64,000 nucleotides of DNA from Microbacterium immunditiarum (GTDB taxonomy: Bacteria; Actinomycetota; Actinomycetes; Actinomycetales; Microbacteriaceae). The position numbers were made by a program, and so were the translations under genes. Shown one piece after another: positions 54,979 through 63,524 of the stretch. Numbering within the stretch: the stretch's first letter is position 1; each line of letters begins with the position of its first letter. The stretch spans positions 248,001 through 312,000 of the forward strand of contig NZ_JACCBV010000001.1 of NCBI RefSeq assembly GCF_013409785.1, written 5' to 3'. Under the pieces are notes generated by a model that did no database searches, was not told the DNA's origin, and was given only the letters and a program-made list of their open reading frames with translations.

Positions 54979-56151
54979 TCACCGCTCCAGCACGACGGCC
55001 ATGCCCTGGCCGACGCCGATGCAGATCGCCGCGACCGCGACGCCGCCGCCGCGGCGGGCCAGCTCATGCGCCGCGTGGCCGATGATGCGGCCGCCGGAGG
55101 CGCCGAGCGGATGCCCGATCGCGAGCGCCCCGCCGTGGATGTTCATCCTGTCGGGGTCGAAGTCGGGCCAGCCCTTGAGGCACGCGAGCGACTGCGACGC
55201 GAACGCCTCGTTCAGCTCGACGAAGTCGACGTCGGCCCACGTGCGCCCGGCGCGCTCGAGAGCCTTGTTCGCAGCCTCGATCGGCGCGATCGGGAAATCG
55301 TCGGGGTCGACGCCGTGGACGGCGCGCGCCGTGATGCGCGCGAGCGGCTCGCCGTCGATCGCTCCTTCGCGCGCGAGGAGCACCGCCGACGCGCCGTCGT
55401 TGATGGGCGACGAGTTGCCCGCCGTGACCGAGCCCTGGTCGTCGTCGGCGAAGAGTGCCTTGAGGCCGGCGAGCTTCTCGACGGAGGTGTCGTTGCGGAT
55501 GCCCTCGTCGCGCGCGAGCTCGGCGCCCGGCACCTGCACGATCTCGCCGTCGTAGACGCCCTCGGCCCACGCCGCAGCCGCGCGGCGGTGGGACAGCACC
55601 GCGAACTCGTCCTGCGCCTCGCGCGAGATGCCCCATTCGCGAGCGATCTTCTCGGCGGACTGCCCGTTCGAGATGGTCCAGTGCTTGGGCAGGCTCGGGT
55701 TCACCATGCGCCAGCCGATCGAGGTGTTCCACATCGTCTGATTGCCGACCGACGGCCACGGCCGGGGCGACTTCTCGACGATGAACGGCGCCCGGCTCAT
55801 CGACTCGACTCCGCCGGCGAGCACGATGTCGACGTCGCCCGCGTCGATCGCGCGCGAGCCCTGCACGACGGCCTCGACCGACGATGCGCACAGGCGGTTG
55901 ACGGTGACGCCGGTCACCGACGTCGGGAAGCCCGCGAGCAGCGCGCCCATGCGGGCGACGTTGCGGTTGTCCTCACCCGCCTGGTTCGCGTCGCCGAAGA
56001 CGACGTCGTCGATGCTTGCGGGGTCGAGCCCCGTGCGCTCGACCGTCGCCTTCATGACGATCGCGGCGAGGTCGTCGGGACGCGTGCCCGACAGCGCGCC
56101 GCCGGCGCGGCCGAACGGCGTGCGGACGGCGTCATAGATGTAGGTGGCCAT
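54979..56151 (-). CDS. pcaF: Beta-ketoadipyl-CoA thiolase
   Basis: Last step of the beta-ketoadipate pathway: 3-oxoadipyl-CoA plus CoA gives succinyl-CoA and acetyl-CoA. A 390-residue thiolase with the nucleophilic Cys in TVNRLCASSVEAV near 88, LAGGVESMSRAPF, the PcaF/PaaJ-type segment VEKSPRPWPSVGNQ, His in GGALAIGHPLGASGGR near 344 and the second Cys in AAICIGVGQGMAV near 376. It follows pcaJ by two bases in the pcaIJF operon. Confidence 0.94.
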   Translation of the reverse strand: MATYIYDAVRTPFGRAGGALSGTRPDDLAAIVMKATVERTGLDPASIDDVVFGDANQAGEDNRNVARMGALLAGFPTSVTGVTVNRLCASSVEAVVQGSRAIDAGDVDIVLAGGVESMSRAPFIVEKSPRPWPSVGNQTMWNTSIGWRMVNPSLPKHWTISNGQSAEKIAREWGISREAQDEFAVLSHRRAAAAWAEGVYDGEIVQVPGAELARDEGIRNDTSVEKLAGLKALFADDDQGSVTAGNSSPINDGASAVLLAREGAIDGEPLARITARAVHGVDPDDFPIAPIEAANKALERAGRTWADVDFVELNEAFASQSLACLKGWPDFDPDRMNIHGGALAIGHPLGASGGRIIGHAAHELARRGGGVAVAAICIGVGQGMAVVLER

Positions 56152-56153
56152 GG

Positions 56154-56795
56154 TCAGGCTCCTTTCAAAGCCAGTCCGGTGAGCTCGGACAGGCTCTCGA
56201 CGGTGTTGTCTCCGAATGCTTCGCGCACGACGAAGCCCTCGTCGGTGACGTCGAACACGGCGTGGTCGGTGTAGACGCGCGTGACGCAGCCGACGCCCGT
56301 GAGAGGGTACGTGCACTCGGCGACGAGCTTGGACTCGCCCTTCTTCGTGAGCAGGTCGGTCATGACGTAGACGGACTTCGCTCCGATCGCGAGGTCCATC
56401 GCGCCGCCCACCGCCGGGATCGCGCCGGGCGCGCCGGTCGACCAGTTCGCGAGGTCACCCGTCTGCGACACCTGGAACGCGCCCAGCACGCACACGTCGA
56501 GATGCCCGCCGCGCATCATCGCGAACGAGTCGGCGTGGTGGAAGTACGCGGCGCCGGGCAGGGCCGTGACGGCCTGCTTGCCCGCGTTGATGAGGTCGGG
56601 ATCGACGGCATCGGATGCCGGGGCCGGCCCCATCCCGAGCAGCCCGTTCTCGGTGTGGAGGATGATCTCCTGGTCGTCGGGCAGGTAGTTGGCGACGAGA
56701 GTCGGCGCCCCGATGCCGAGGTTCACGTACGAGCCCTCGGGGATGTCGGCGGCGATGCGCTTCGCGAGCTCGTCGCGGCTGATGGTCGTGGTCAC
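56154..56795 (-). CDS. pcaJ: 3-oxoadipate CoA-transferase subunit B
   Basis: Beta subunit of succinyl-CoA:3-oxoadipate CoA-transferase, 213 residues. The catalytic Glu lies in ILHTENGLLGMGP near 50, preceded by YVNLGIGAPTLVANYL. GGAMDLAIGAKSVYVMTDLL and the C-terminal DVTDEGFVVREAF are typical. GTG start overlaps the stop of pcaI (GTGA), which fits equal production of the two subunits. Confidence 0.94.
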   Translation of the reverse strand: MTTTISRDELAKRIAADIPEGSYVNLGIGAPTLVANYLPDDQEIILHTENGLLGMGPAPASDAVDPDLINAGKQAVTALPGAAYFHHADSFAMMRGGHLDVCVLGAFQVSQTGDLANWSTGAPGAIPAVGGAMDLAIGAKSVYVMTDLLTKKGESKLVAECTYPLTGVGCVTRVYTDHAVFDVTDEGFVVREAFGDNTVESLSELTGLALKGA

Positions 56796-57550
56796 TGGTC
56801 CACCTCCGCCACGGCCGGCGCGGCATCCGTCGGTCGTCCCTCGAGGTCGACGCCGCCGACGAACTCTCCGCCTCGGAGCCACGCGCGCTCGCCCACCTCG
56901 ACGACGCGCTGCACGAAGATGCCCGGCGTCACGACCGTCTCGGGATCGAGAGTGCCGAGCGGGACGATCTCGTCGACCTGCACGATCGACGTCGTGGCCG
57001 CGGTCGCCATGATCGGGCCGAAGTTGCGGGCGGTCTCACGGTAGATGACGTTGCCCCAGCGGTCTGCCGCCAGGCCCGACACGAGGGCGTAGTCGGCCTT
57101 GATCGGGTACTCGAGCACGTACTGGCGACCGTCGATCTCGCGTGCCTCCTTGCCCTCGGCAAGCTGCGTCCCGACGCCGGTCGGGCTGAAGAACGCGCCG
57201 ATGCCGGCGCCTGCCGCCCGGATGCGCTCGGCGAGGTTGCCCTGCGGCACCAACTCGAGCTCGATCTTGCCGTCGCGGTAGAGACCGTCGAACACCCACG
57301 AGTCGTGCTGGCGGGGGAACGAGCAGATGATCTTGCGCACGCGGCCGGCGGCGAGCAACGCCGCGAGGCCGGTGTCGCCATTGCCGGCGTTGTTGTTCAC
57401 GATCGTGAGATCGGATGCCCCGCGGGCGATGAGCGCGTCGATGAGCTCGACCGGCTGACCGGCGCGGCCGAACCCGCCGATCATGATCGTGGACCCGTCG
57501 GGGATGTCGGCGACGGCGGTCGCGGCATCCGCAACCGTCTTGTCGATCAC
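56792..57550 (-). CDS. pcaI: 3-oxoadipate CoA-transferase subunit A
   Basis: Alpha subunit of the CoA-transferase, 252 residues. DGSTIMIGGFGRAGQPVELI near 18, LTIVNNNAGNGDTGLAALL near 47, GAGIGAFFSPTGVGTQLAEG near 113 (CoA-binding region) and the C-terminal extension after VTPGIFVQRVVEV. GTG start at 57550 behind GGAGG. First gene of the pcaIJF operon; a perfect 15-bp palindrome lies 26 bases upstream. Confidence 0.94.
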   Translation of the reverse strand: MIDKTVADAATAVADIPDGSTIMIGGFGRAGQPVELIDALIARGASDLTIVNNNAGNGDTGLAALLAAGRVRKIICSFPRQHDSWVFDGLYRDGKIELELVPQGNLAERIRAAGAGIGAFFSPTGVGTQLAEGKEAREIDGRQYVLEYPIKADYALVSGLAADRWGNVIYRETARNFGPIMATAATTSIVQVDEIVPLGTLDPETVVTPGIFVQRVVEVGERAWLRGGEFVGGVDLEGRPTDAAPAVAEVDQ

Positions 57551-57575
57551 TGGGCCTCCTCGGTGATGGGCGAGT

Positions 57576-57616
57576 GTTCGCTATGCGAACGCGTGTGCGT
57601 ATCTCGAACGAGCATA
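57576..57616 (-). promoter_or_regulatory. pcaIJF promoter with IclR-type palindrome
   Basis: Perfect 15-bp palindrome GTTCGC-tat-GCGAAC (57576-57590), a second half-site TCGAAC (57604-57609) and TATGCT (-10, complement of 57611-57616). The palindrome lies just downstream of the expected transcription start, as for a repressor or an IclR regulator. Confidence 0.5.
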
Positions 57617-57688
57617 GCTCGGGGCACTCCACCGCGCGAGCAGCCGGATCGCTCAGCGGGACCACTTCCGCGGCGGCGGCGGTCGGTC

Positions 57689-58078
57689 TCACTGCCGAGC
57701 GTCGTGGATCCGGTCTTCGCCGAGCGAGAGGAGAACGCGGTCGCTCGTGATCAGGGGAATCCTCTCCACCCGCGCCTGCGCGACGAGCATGCGGTCGAAC
57801 GGATCGTGCCTCGCGAGGGCGGGGTCATCCGCAAGCGCGGCGGCGTGCGCGACCGTGAAGGGGAGCTCGCGGAGCCCGGAGCGGGCGAAGATCTCGGGGA
57901 AGCTCTCACCACCCGGGAGCTCGATCCGCCCGAGCATGTGCTTCATCGTGATCTCGGTGATCGACACCGCCGAGACGAACACGCGGTCGGCCGCCTCGAT
58001 CGCGGCGCGACTCTCCGGTCCCAGATGAGGGCTGTCGCGGTAGAGCCAGAGGAGGGCATTCGTGTCGAGGAGCATCAC
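57689..58078 (-). CDS. PIN-domain toxin (VapC-like)
   Basis: Type II toxin of 129 residues, a predicted Mg-dependent RNase. PIN acidic residues: Asp in MLLDTNALLW near 6, Glu in VSITEITMKH near 42, Asp in HDPFDRMLVAQA near 93 and Asp in LITSDRVLL near 112. Start overlaps the antitoxin stop (58075-58078). An ATG one codon later is equally possible. This module stands between the pcaHGBDC and pcaIJF operons on the same strand. Confidence 0.9.
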   Translation of the reverse strand: MMLLDTNALLWLYRDSPHLGPESRAAIEAADRVFVSAVSITEITMKHMLGRIELPGGESFPEIFARSGLRELPFTVAHAAALADDPALARHDPFDRMLVAQARVERIPLITSDRVLLSLGEDRIHDARQ

Positions 58079-58314
58079 TCTTCACGCTCGTCGTAGAAGA
58101 GCGCGCGGATCTCCTCGTCGATCCCGTCGAAGATCGCCGGATCGTGTTCAGGCTCATCACGCCCGAGTCCGTACACGATCTCGACACCCCGATGCGGAAC
58201 GAGGTCGACGACGGGCACGCCTGCGCGCGCGATCGTCACCTGTTCCCCCGCCAGCACCCTCGCGATGAGCGCCGACAACTGCGACTTGGCTTCGTGAACG
58301 TTGACCTGCGCCAT
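58075..58314 (-). CDS. Phd/YefM-family antitoxin
   Basis: Antitoxin of 79 residues. N-terminal DNA-binding fold VNVHEAKSQLSALIARVLAGE, then EQVTIARAGVPVVDLVPH typical of Phd/YefM, and an acidic C-terminal tail (EEIRALFYDEREE) for toxin neutralisation. A TATGCT box six bases before the ATG gives a leaderless transcript, and a direct repeat next to it is a likely site for autoregulation. Confidence 0.9.
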   Translation of the reverse strand: MAQVNVHEAKSQLSALIARVLAGEQVTIARAGVPVVDLVPHRGVEIVYGLGRDEPEHDPAIFDGIDEEIRALFYDEREE

Positions 58315-58320
58315 GGGACG

Positions 58321-58326
58321 AGCATA
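58321..58326 (-). promoter_or_regulatory. -10 box of the toxin-antitoxin operon (leaderless)
   Basis: TATGCT on the minus strand, six bases before the antitoxin ATG at 58314. Confidence 0.5.
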
Positions 58327-58327
58327 G

Positions 58328-58345
58328 CTTAGCCAGACTTAGCCA
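58328..58345. promoter_or_regulatory. Direct repeat CTTAGCCA x2, probable antitoxin operator
   Basis: CTTAGCCA at 58328-58335 and 58338-58345, ten bases apart (one helical turn), directly upstream of the -10 box. Placement suits binding of the antitoxin or the toxin-antitoxin complex. Confidence 0.5.
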
Positions 58346-58430
58346 ACCACCCCCTCAGGTACTCTCCGTCGCCTACTCATGGGCGTCTCGCAGGATCGCG
58401 TCATCCGCGCGCTCGCGGACCTCGCGGCCG

Positions 58431-58826
58431 TCAGAACTCGTCGGCCAGCGCCTCGCTCGCGACGCGGAAGGCCGTGTTCGCCGCCGGGACGCCCGAGTAC
58501 ACGGCGGACTGGATGATCACTTCCTTGATCTCCTCGACGGTGAGGCCGTTGCGCATCGCGGCGCGGAAGTGCATCGCGAGCTCCTCATGGTGCCCGTGCG
58601 CGATGAGCGACGTGATGACGGCGATCGACCGCGAGCGACGGTCGAGCCCGTGACGCGACCACAGATCGCCCCACGCGACGCGCGTGATGAAGTCCTGGAA
58701 GTCGGCGGTGAAGTCCGTCGTGTTCGCGATCGAGTCGTCGACGTGCTCGTCGCCGAGCACCTGACGGCGAACCGTCATCCCCTGCTCCCAGCGCTCGGCG
58801 TCGGAGAGTCCTTCGTTGGTCGTCAT
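58431..58826 (-). CDS. pcaC: 4-carboxymuconolactone decarboxylase
   Basis: Converts 4-carboxymuconolactone to 3-oxoadipate enol-lactone. A 131-residue AhpD-fold protein: RWEQGMTVRRQVLGDEHVD near 12, FITRVAWGDLWSRHGLDRR near 50, ITSLIAHGHHEELAMHFRAA near 75 and NGLTVEEIKEVIIQSAVYSG near 97. In many actinobacteria PcaD and PcaC are fused as PcaL; here they are separate genes 29 bases apart. AGGAGG precedes the ATG. Confidence 0.94.
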   Translation of the reverse strand: MTTNEGLSDAERWEQGMTVRRQVLGDEHVDDSIANTTDFTADFQDFITRVAWGDLWSRHGLDRRSRSIAVITSLIAHGHHEELAMHFRAAMRNGLTVEEIKEVIIQSAVYSGVPAANTAFRVASEALADEF

Positions 58827-58855
58827 TCGGCCTCCTCTTCTCGTGTGGTCGTGGG

Positions 58856-59632
58856 TCAGGCTCGCGTGTGCGCGAACTCGTCGAAGAACGAGCGCAACAC
58901 CTCGGCGGTCGCGGCGGCGTCGTCGGCAGGCGGGAGGTGCGACGCATCCGCGATTCCGACGGCCCGGCCGCGCTGCACGCCGTCTGCGATCTCGCGGGCG
59001 GATGCCTCGGGCGTCACGCCGTCGTGGGCGCCCCACACGGCGAGCACCGGGGCGGCGATCTCGCCGAGCCGGCCGCGCACGTCGAAGTCGGCGAGCGCCT
59101 CGCACGCGAGCGCGTAGCTCTCGTCGTCGGCGTCCTGGAGCACGTGGAGCAGGCGTCCGGAGATCTCGGCATTGCGCTCGATCGATCCGGGCGCGAACCA
59201 CCGCTGGGCGGACCCGATGATGAGCGTCGACGTGCTCTGCCCACGCACCTGCGCGGCGCGGTCGTGCCACCCCTCGGCCTCGCCGATCTTCGCCGCGGAG
59301 GCGATGATGGCAGCCGCGATGACCCGATCCGGATGCCGCAGCAGCAGCTCGAGGCCGACCGCGCCGCCCAGCGAGACGCCTGCGTACAGGAACCGCTCGC
59401 CCACCGCATCCGCGACCGCGTCGGCGAGCTCGGCGACCGTGAAGGGCGCCGTCGCGCGGGGCGAGGCGCCGTGCCCGGGAAGGTCCCACGCGATGACGCG
59501 GTACCGCTCGGCGAGTGCGGGGATGACGTTCTCCCACAGGATCGTCGATGTGCCGAGCGACGGCCCGAGCACGAGCAGCGGCGCGGAGTCGGGCCCGACG
59601 GGCGCGGTCACCGTGATGGCGGGGACGGTCAT
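58856..59632 (-). CDS. pcaD: 3-oxoadipate enol-lactonase
   Basis: Alpha/beta hydrolase of 258 residues that opens the enol-lactone to 3-oxoadipate. Oxyanion region LLVLGPSLGTSTILWE near 18, WDLPGHGASP near 49, nucleophile Ser in YAGVSLGGAVGLEL near 88, AVWGAHDGVTPEASA near 202 and His in IADASHLPPAD near 235. ATG overlaps the stop of pcaB (ATGA). Stand-alone lactonase, not fused with PcaC. Confidence 0.93.
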   Translation of the reverse strand: MTVPAITVTAPVGPDSAPLLVLGPSLGTSTILWENVIPALAERYRVIAWDLPGHGASPRATAPFTVAELADAVADAVGERFLYAGVSLGGAVGLELLLRHPDRVIAAAIIASAAKIGEAEGWHDRAAQVRGQSTSTLIIGSAQRWFAPGSIERNAEISGRLLHVLQDADDESYALACEALADFDVRGRLGEIAAPVLAVWGAHDGVTPEASAREIADGVQRGRAVGIADASHLPPADDAAATAEVLRSFFDEFAHTRA

Positions 59633-61023
59633 GGATCCTCCAGTGGCGGCGGGAAAGAGGGGTCGTCGTCGGATGCCGCGACCGCGGCGTCCACGAGGTG
59701 CGACGCGAGGCCGGTGTAGTTCGCCGGGTCGAGCAGCGCGTCGGCGTCGATGCGCTCGCCCGCTCCGCCCGTCTGCAGCTCGGGCAGGGCGCGCACGAGT
59801 CCGCGAAGGTCTTCGCCGCGGCCGGCGGCGGCGACGAGCTCCTTCACACGGGCGGCGCCGATCACGGGACCGAGCACGACCGAGAGGCGCTCGGCCACGA
59901 TGAGCCCGTTCGTGAGCGCGAGGTTGCGGGCGACCGCGTCCGCGTCGACGCGTAACCCTGCGACGAGCGAGGCCGCGGTCGCGGAAGCCCCGAGCGCGAG
60001 GCGCAGCAGTTCGCGGAGCGTCGGCCACTCCGCGTGCCACGCGCCGTCCGGACGCTCGTCGACCGCGAACGCAGCCGCGGCGTGCAGGGTCGCGCCGAGC
60101 TGCGGGGCGCGGATCGCGGCGGAGCGGATGAGCACGGATGCCGCGGGGTTCTGCTTCTGGGGCATCGCCGACGACCCGCCGCCCGATCCTTCGGCGAGCT
60201 CCCCGATCTCGGTGCGGCTCAGGGTCGCGACGTCGGCCGCGATCACGCCGAGCGCGTCGACGCTCTGTACGAGGGCGTCGCCCAGCTCGGTCACGGGCCA
60301 CCGAGTCGTGTGCCACGGGCCGTCGGGGGCGGCGAGGCCGAGCTCCGACGCAAACGCGGCTGGCAGCGAGGCCGCGCGCTCGAGGCCGGCGATCTCGACG
60401 AACGACGCGAGAGTTCCTCCGGCGCCTCCGAGCTGTGCCGGAAGCTGTCGCGCGCTGTCCTCGAGACGCTCGATCGCGCGTCGCACGCCGCGCAGCCAGT
60501 TCGCGGCGCGCAGCCCCACCGTCGTCGGAACGGCGTGCTGCGTGAGCGTGCGGGCGGCGGCCACCTCGCCGCGATGCGCGGTGGCGAAGTCGTCGAGCGC
60601 CGAATCCGCCTCGCGCAGCGACGCGAGCACGCGGTGCGTCGCCCCGTGCGCGAGGAGCATGAGCGCGGTGTCGAGCACGTCCTGACTCGTCGCCCCGCGG
60701 TGCACCCACGCGCGCGCCGACTCGGGCACGCGGTCCTTCAGCAGGGCGACGAGCGGGATCACGGGGTTGCCGCCGGCGACGGATGCCGCGGCCAGCTCGC
60801 TCACGTCGATCCCGTGCCCCCGGCACAGCGCCCCCGTGCCGGACCATCCGAGCGACGACGAGACCTCGTCCGCGACCTCCGCGGGCGCAACCCCGAGGGC
60901 CGCGTACGCGCGGGTAAGCGCCACCTCGGCCGTCACGAGCGCGTCCAGGAAGGCGGCATCCGTCACCGACTCGTCGTGCCCCACCGTCACCGGCGTGAGC
61001 AGTCCCTCGTCGAACCGCGACAC
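59629..61023 (-). CDS. pcaB: 3-carboxy-cis,cis-muconate cycloisomerase
   Basis: Fumarase/argininosuccinate lyase superfamily enzyme of 464 residues that closes 3-carboxymuconate to the 4-lactone. SRFDEGLLTPVTVGHDES at the start, VHRGATSQDVLDTALM near 127, AARTLTQHAVPTTVGLRAAN, and the superfamily signature GGGSSAMPQKQNPAASVLI near 280. GTG start at 61023 with AGGAG upstream. It follows pcaG after 108 bases and overlaps pcaD. Confidence 0.93.
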   Translation of the reverse strand: MSRFDEGLLTPVTVGHDESVTDAAFLDALVTAEVALTRAYAALGVAPAEVADEVSSSLGWSGTGALCRGHGIDVSELAAASVAGGNPVIPLVALLKDRVPESARAWVHRGATSQDVLDTALMLLAHGATHRVLASLREADSALDDFATAHRGEVAAARTLTQHAVPTTVGLRAANWLRGVRRAIERLEDSARQLPAQLGGAGGTLASFVEIAGLERAASLPAAFASELGLAAPDGPWHTTRWPVTELGDALVQSVDALGVIAADVATLSRTEIGELAEGSGGGSSAMPQKQNPAASVLIRSAAIRAPQLGATLHAAAAFAVDERPDGAWHAEWPTLRELLRLALGASATAASLVAGLRVDADAVARNLALTNGLIVAERLSVVLGPVIGAARVKELVAAAGRGEDLRGLVRALPELQTGGAGERIDADALLDPANYTGLASHLVDAAVAASDDDPSFPPPLEDP

Positions 61024-61131
61024 CCTGGCTCCTATCTCGGCACGAGCCGGTGCGCGCGATCGGCCCCGCGTTTCGTCTCGCTCGCGGCGCTCCTTCGCTC
61101 AACGACCGTCATGTCAGGGCAACACCCCGCC

Positions 61132-61713
61132 TCAGAATTCGAGGAACACCGTCTCGTTCTCGCCCTGCAGGCGGATGTCGTGTCGCAGATACCCGTTCGG
61201 CAGGCGAGTTGCGATGAGCGTAGCGCGCTCCTCGGGCGTCAGCGAGGACAGGAGCGGATCGGCGTCGAGCTTCTCCTGGTCGTCGGGCAGGTAGATGCGG
61301 GTCATCAGCTTGTCGGGAAGCCCGCGTGCGAAGACCGCCACCGCGTAGAACGGCGCCTCGCCGTCCACCGAGCCGGGCTCGATCGTCCAGAACTCGTAGC
61401 GGCCCTCGTCCGTGGTCGCCGATCGCCCGAAGCCCGTGAACGTGTGGCCGTCGCGACGACGCGAGCCGCGGCCGCGCGGGATCCTCCCCTCGGCATCGGC
61501 GCTCCAGATCTCGACGAGCGCGTCGGGGATCGGCGCACCTGCGCCGTCGTACACGACGCCGCCGAGCACGATCGCGCCGGGGGAGTGCGGGAAGACGACC
61601 TCGTGCATCTTCGGGTAGATGGTGCCGAACGCGTAGAACGGTCCGATCGTCTGGCCGGGGGTCGTCTCGAATTGGCGGCTGCCCTGCAGCTCGGACCGAA
61701 GCGTGCGTGCCAT
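61132..61713 (-). CDS. pcaG: Protocatechuate 3,4-dioxygenase alpha subunit
   Basis: Structural partner of the intradiol dioxygenase, 193 residues. TTPGQTIGPFYAFGTIYP near 19, GVVYDGAGAPIPDALVEIWS near 52, FTGFGRSATTDEGRYEFWTI near 92 and the C-terminal RHDIRLQGENETVFLEF. As expected for PcaG, the Fe-binding Tyr/His set of the beta subunit is not complete. It starts one base after the pcaH stop (TGA-c-ATG), fitting an equimolar complex. Confidence 0.95.
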   Translation of the reverse strand: MARTLRSELQGSRQFETTPGQTIGPFYAFGTIYPKMHEVVFPHSPGAIVLGGVVYDGAGAPIPDALVEIWSADAEGRIPRGRGSRRRDGHTFTGFGRSATTDEGRYEFWTIEPGSVDGEAPFYAVAVFARGLPDKLMTRIYLPDDQEKLDADPLLSSLTPEERATLIATRLPNGYLRHDIRLQGENETVFLEF

Positions 61714-61714
61714 G

Positions 61715-62581
61715 TCAGTGCTCTCCCTCGGGCTCGAACCACGTGGCATCCGGCCCGTCGACGACGATGTCCCAGCGGTAGCCCATCGAGAACTCGGGGA
61801 CTGTGAGGTCGTGGTCGTAGGTGCCGATGAGCCGGTCGCGGTCCTTCTGGCTGCGGATCGTGTTGTAGATCGGGTCGAGCGAGAACAGCGGGTCGCCCGG
61901 GAAGTACATCTGCGTGACGATGCGCTGGGTGAAGCCGCCGCCGAAGATCGAGAAGTGGATGTGAGCGGGCCGCCACGCGTTGACGTGGTTCTTCCACGGG
62001 TACGGGCCCGGCTTGATGGTCGTGAACTTCCACTCGCCGTTGTCGTTCGTGATCGTGCGGCCGGCGCCGGTGAAGTTCGGGTCGAGCGGCGCGGGGTGCT
62101 GGTCGCGCTGATGGATGTAGCGGCCCGCCGCGTTCGCCTGCCAGATCTCGACGAGCTGGTTCGCGATGGGGCGTCCCCATGAGTCGAGGAGGCGACCCTG
62201 CACGGTGATGCGCTCGCCCTGCGGCTCGCCGCGGTGCTGGAGCGTGAGGTCGGACTCGATCGCCGCGACGTCACGCTGTCCGTACGCGGGCGACCACAGC
62301 TCGATCGTCTCGGGGTCGACGAGCCTCGGGTTCTTGGTCGGGTGGCGCAGGATGCTCGAGCGGTACGGCGGGAAGTCGTACATCGTCGAACGCAGCTTCT
62401 CGCCGGCGGCCTCGCGACGCTCGTACTCGGCGTGGAGATCGGCGATCTCCTGGTTGATCTGCGACTGCGGGGGCATGTCGGCCGATGCGAGCAGCTGCTC
62501 GGGCGCGAGTGGGGTCTGCTCGATGATGACCGACGACGAGAAGGCCTCTTCGTCCTTCGAGTCGGATTCGGCGCTGGTCAT
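61715..62581 (-). CDS. pcaH: Protocatechuate 3,4-dioxygenase beta subunit
   Basis: Catalytic subunit that opens protocatechuate to 3-carboxy-cis,cis-muconate, 288 residues. A leader of about 50 residues precedes EYERREAAGEKLRSTMYDFP. The non-haem Fe(III) ligands are Tyr in AAGRYIHQRD, Tyr in KPGPYPWKNH and two His in WRPAHIHFSIFG. GRLLDSWGRPIANQLVEIWQ is the family signature. GAAGGAG precedes the ATG; a 9-bp hairpin sits just before it. First gene of the pcaHGBDC operon. Confidence 0.95.
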   Translation of the reverse strand: MTSAESDSKDEEAFSSSVIIEQTPLAPEQLLASADMPPQSQINQEIADLHAEYERREAAGEKLRSTMYDFPPYRSSILRHPTKNPRLVDPETIELWSPAYGQRDVAAIESDLTLQHRGEPQGERITVQGRLLDSWGRPIANQLVEIWQANAAGRYIHQRDQHPAPLDPNFTGAGRTITNDNGEWKFTTIKPGPYPWKNHVNAWRPAHIHFSIFGGGFTQRIVTQMYFPGDPLFSLDPIYNTIRSQKDRDRLIGTYDHDLTVPEFSMGYRWDIVVDGPDATWFEPEGEH

Positions 62582-62597
62582 GACTGTCTCCTTCGAC

Positions 62598-62618
62598 GCG
62601 CCTCCGCACCGGAGGCGC
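62598..62618 (-). terminator. Hairpin just before the pcaH ribosome site
   Basis: Perfect 9-bp stem GCGCCTCCG / CGGAGGCGC with a three-base loop. It ends about six bases before GAAGGAG of pcaH on the minus strand. It may end the upstream IclR transcript or act as a leader element of pcaH. Confidence 0.45.
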
Positions 62619-62679
62619 AACACGAAAAGAGTGACAGTCGCAGCCTCACATGGCGCTGTGAATTCTCATTGCCTGGGAA

Positions 62680-63438
62680 TCAGACGTCACGCAGTGCCGC
62701 GCGCAGATCCTTCGCCGCCTGCATCACGAGACCACTGAGCCGGCGCTCGTCGGCGGCCTCGAGGTGCACGACGATCCCGATCGCGATCGGAGGCAGTCCT
62801 TCGACACGGGCGAGCGGCGCGGCGACCGACACGTTGCCGAGCGTCATCTCCTCGCGCGTGGTCGCGTAGCCCCGCGCGCGCGTGCGGGCGAGGTCGGCCC
62901 GCAGCTCGTCCTCGGACGTGATCGACAGCGTCGTCTCGCGCTCGAGCGGCACCGAGAAGTACCGCTGCAGCCATGCCTCGTCTCGCGTCGACAGCAGCGC
63001 CTTGCCGACGCCGGTCGTGTGCAGCGGATGCCGCCCGCCCATGCGGCTCAGGGTCGGGATCGCCCCCTGCCCGGTGAGCCGCCCGACGAAGAGCGCGGTC
63101 GCGGTCTCGGGCGTCGGGGCGTCGAGCACCGCAAGGTGGACGTTCTCGCGCGTGGCCTCGTACAGGCGCGACATGTGCGGCAACGCGGTCTCGCGCAGGC
63201 GCAGTGCGAGCGGCGACAGCTCGCCGAGCTCCCACAGCTTCGCGCCGATCGTGTAGCGGTGCCCGGGCGTGCGTGTGAGCAGCCCGAACGACGTGAGCTG
63301 CGACAGCAGCCGGTGCAACGTCGACGACGGCAGCCCCGTCAGCTCGGCGATGCGGGTCGCCGAGAGCGCTGGCTCCTCGTCGGTGAAGCACTGAAGGACG
63401 CGCATCGCGCGTGTGAGCACACCTTCGCCCGGTTCCAA
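62680..63438 (-). CDS. IclR-family transcriptional regulator
   Basis: Regulator of 252 residues upstream of pcaH. VLTRAMRVLQCFTDEEPALS near 7, helix-turn-helix TRIAELTGLPSSTLHRLLSQ near 28, then LARLRE-type effector domain: HPLHTTGVGKALLSTRDEAW near 136 and YATTREEMTLGNVSVAAPLA near 192. Probably controls pcaHGBDC. The start region contains GATATATC. Confidence 0.9.
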   Translation of the reverse strand: MEPGEGVLTRAMRVLQCFTDEEPALSATRIAELTGLPSSTLHRLLSQLTSFGLLTRTPGHRYTIGAKLWELGELSPLALRLRETALPHMSRLYEATRENVHLAVLDAPTPETATALFVGRLTGQGAIPTLSRMGGRHPLHTTGVGKALLSTRDEAWLQRYFSVPLERETTLSITSEDELRADLARTRARGYATTREEMTLGNVSVAAPLARVEGLPPIAIGIVVHLEAADERRLSGLVMQAAKDLRAALRDV

Positions 63439-63510
63439 GATTGCCTCCCCGATATATCAGGCTACCTTCGGTTTCGGACGTGTGCGGTCCATCCGGGTCG
63501 CGCCGCTCCA

Positions 63511-63524
63511 GGGACTGCAGTCCC
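63511..63524. repeat. 14-bp perfect palindrome
   Basis: GGGACTGCAGTCCC in the divergent region between two IclR genes, directly touching the large inverted repeat at 63525-63591. Confidence 0.55.

Noticed and set aside
58346..58430. A further small gene between the antitoxin and pcaC
   Set aside because: No start with a ribosome site or -10 box and no recognisable protein; nothing supported is seen in these 85 bases.
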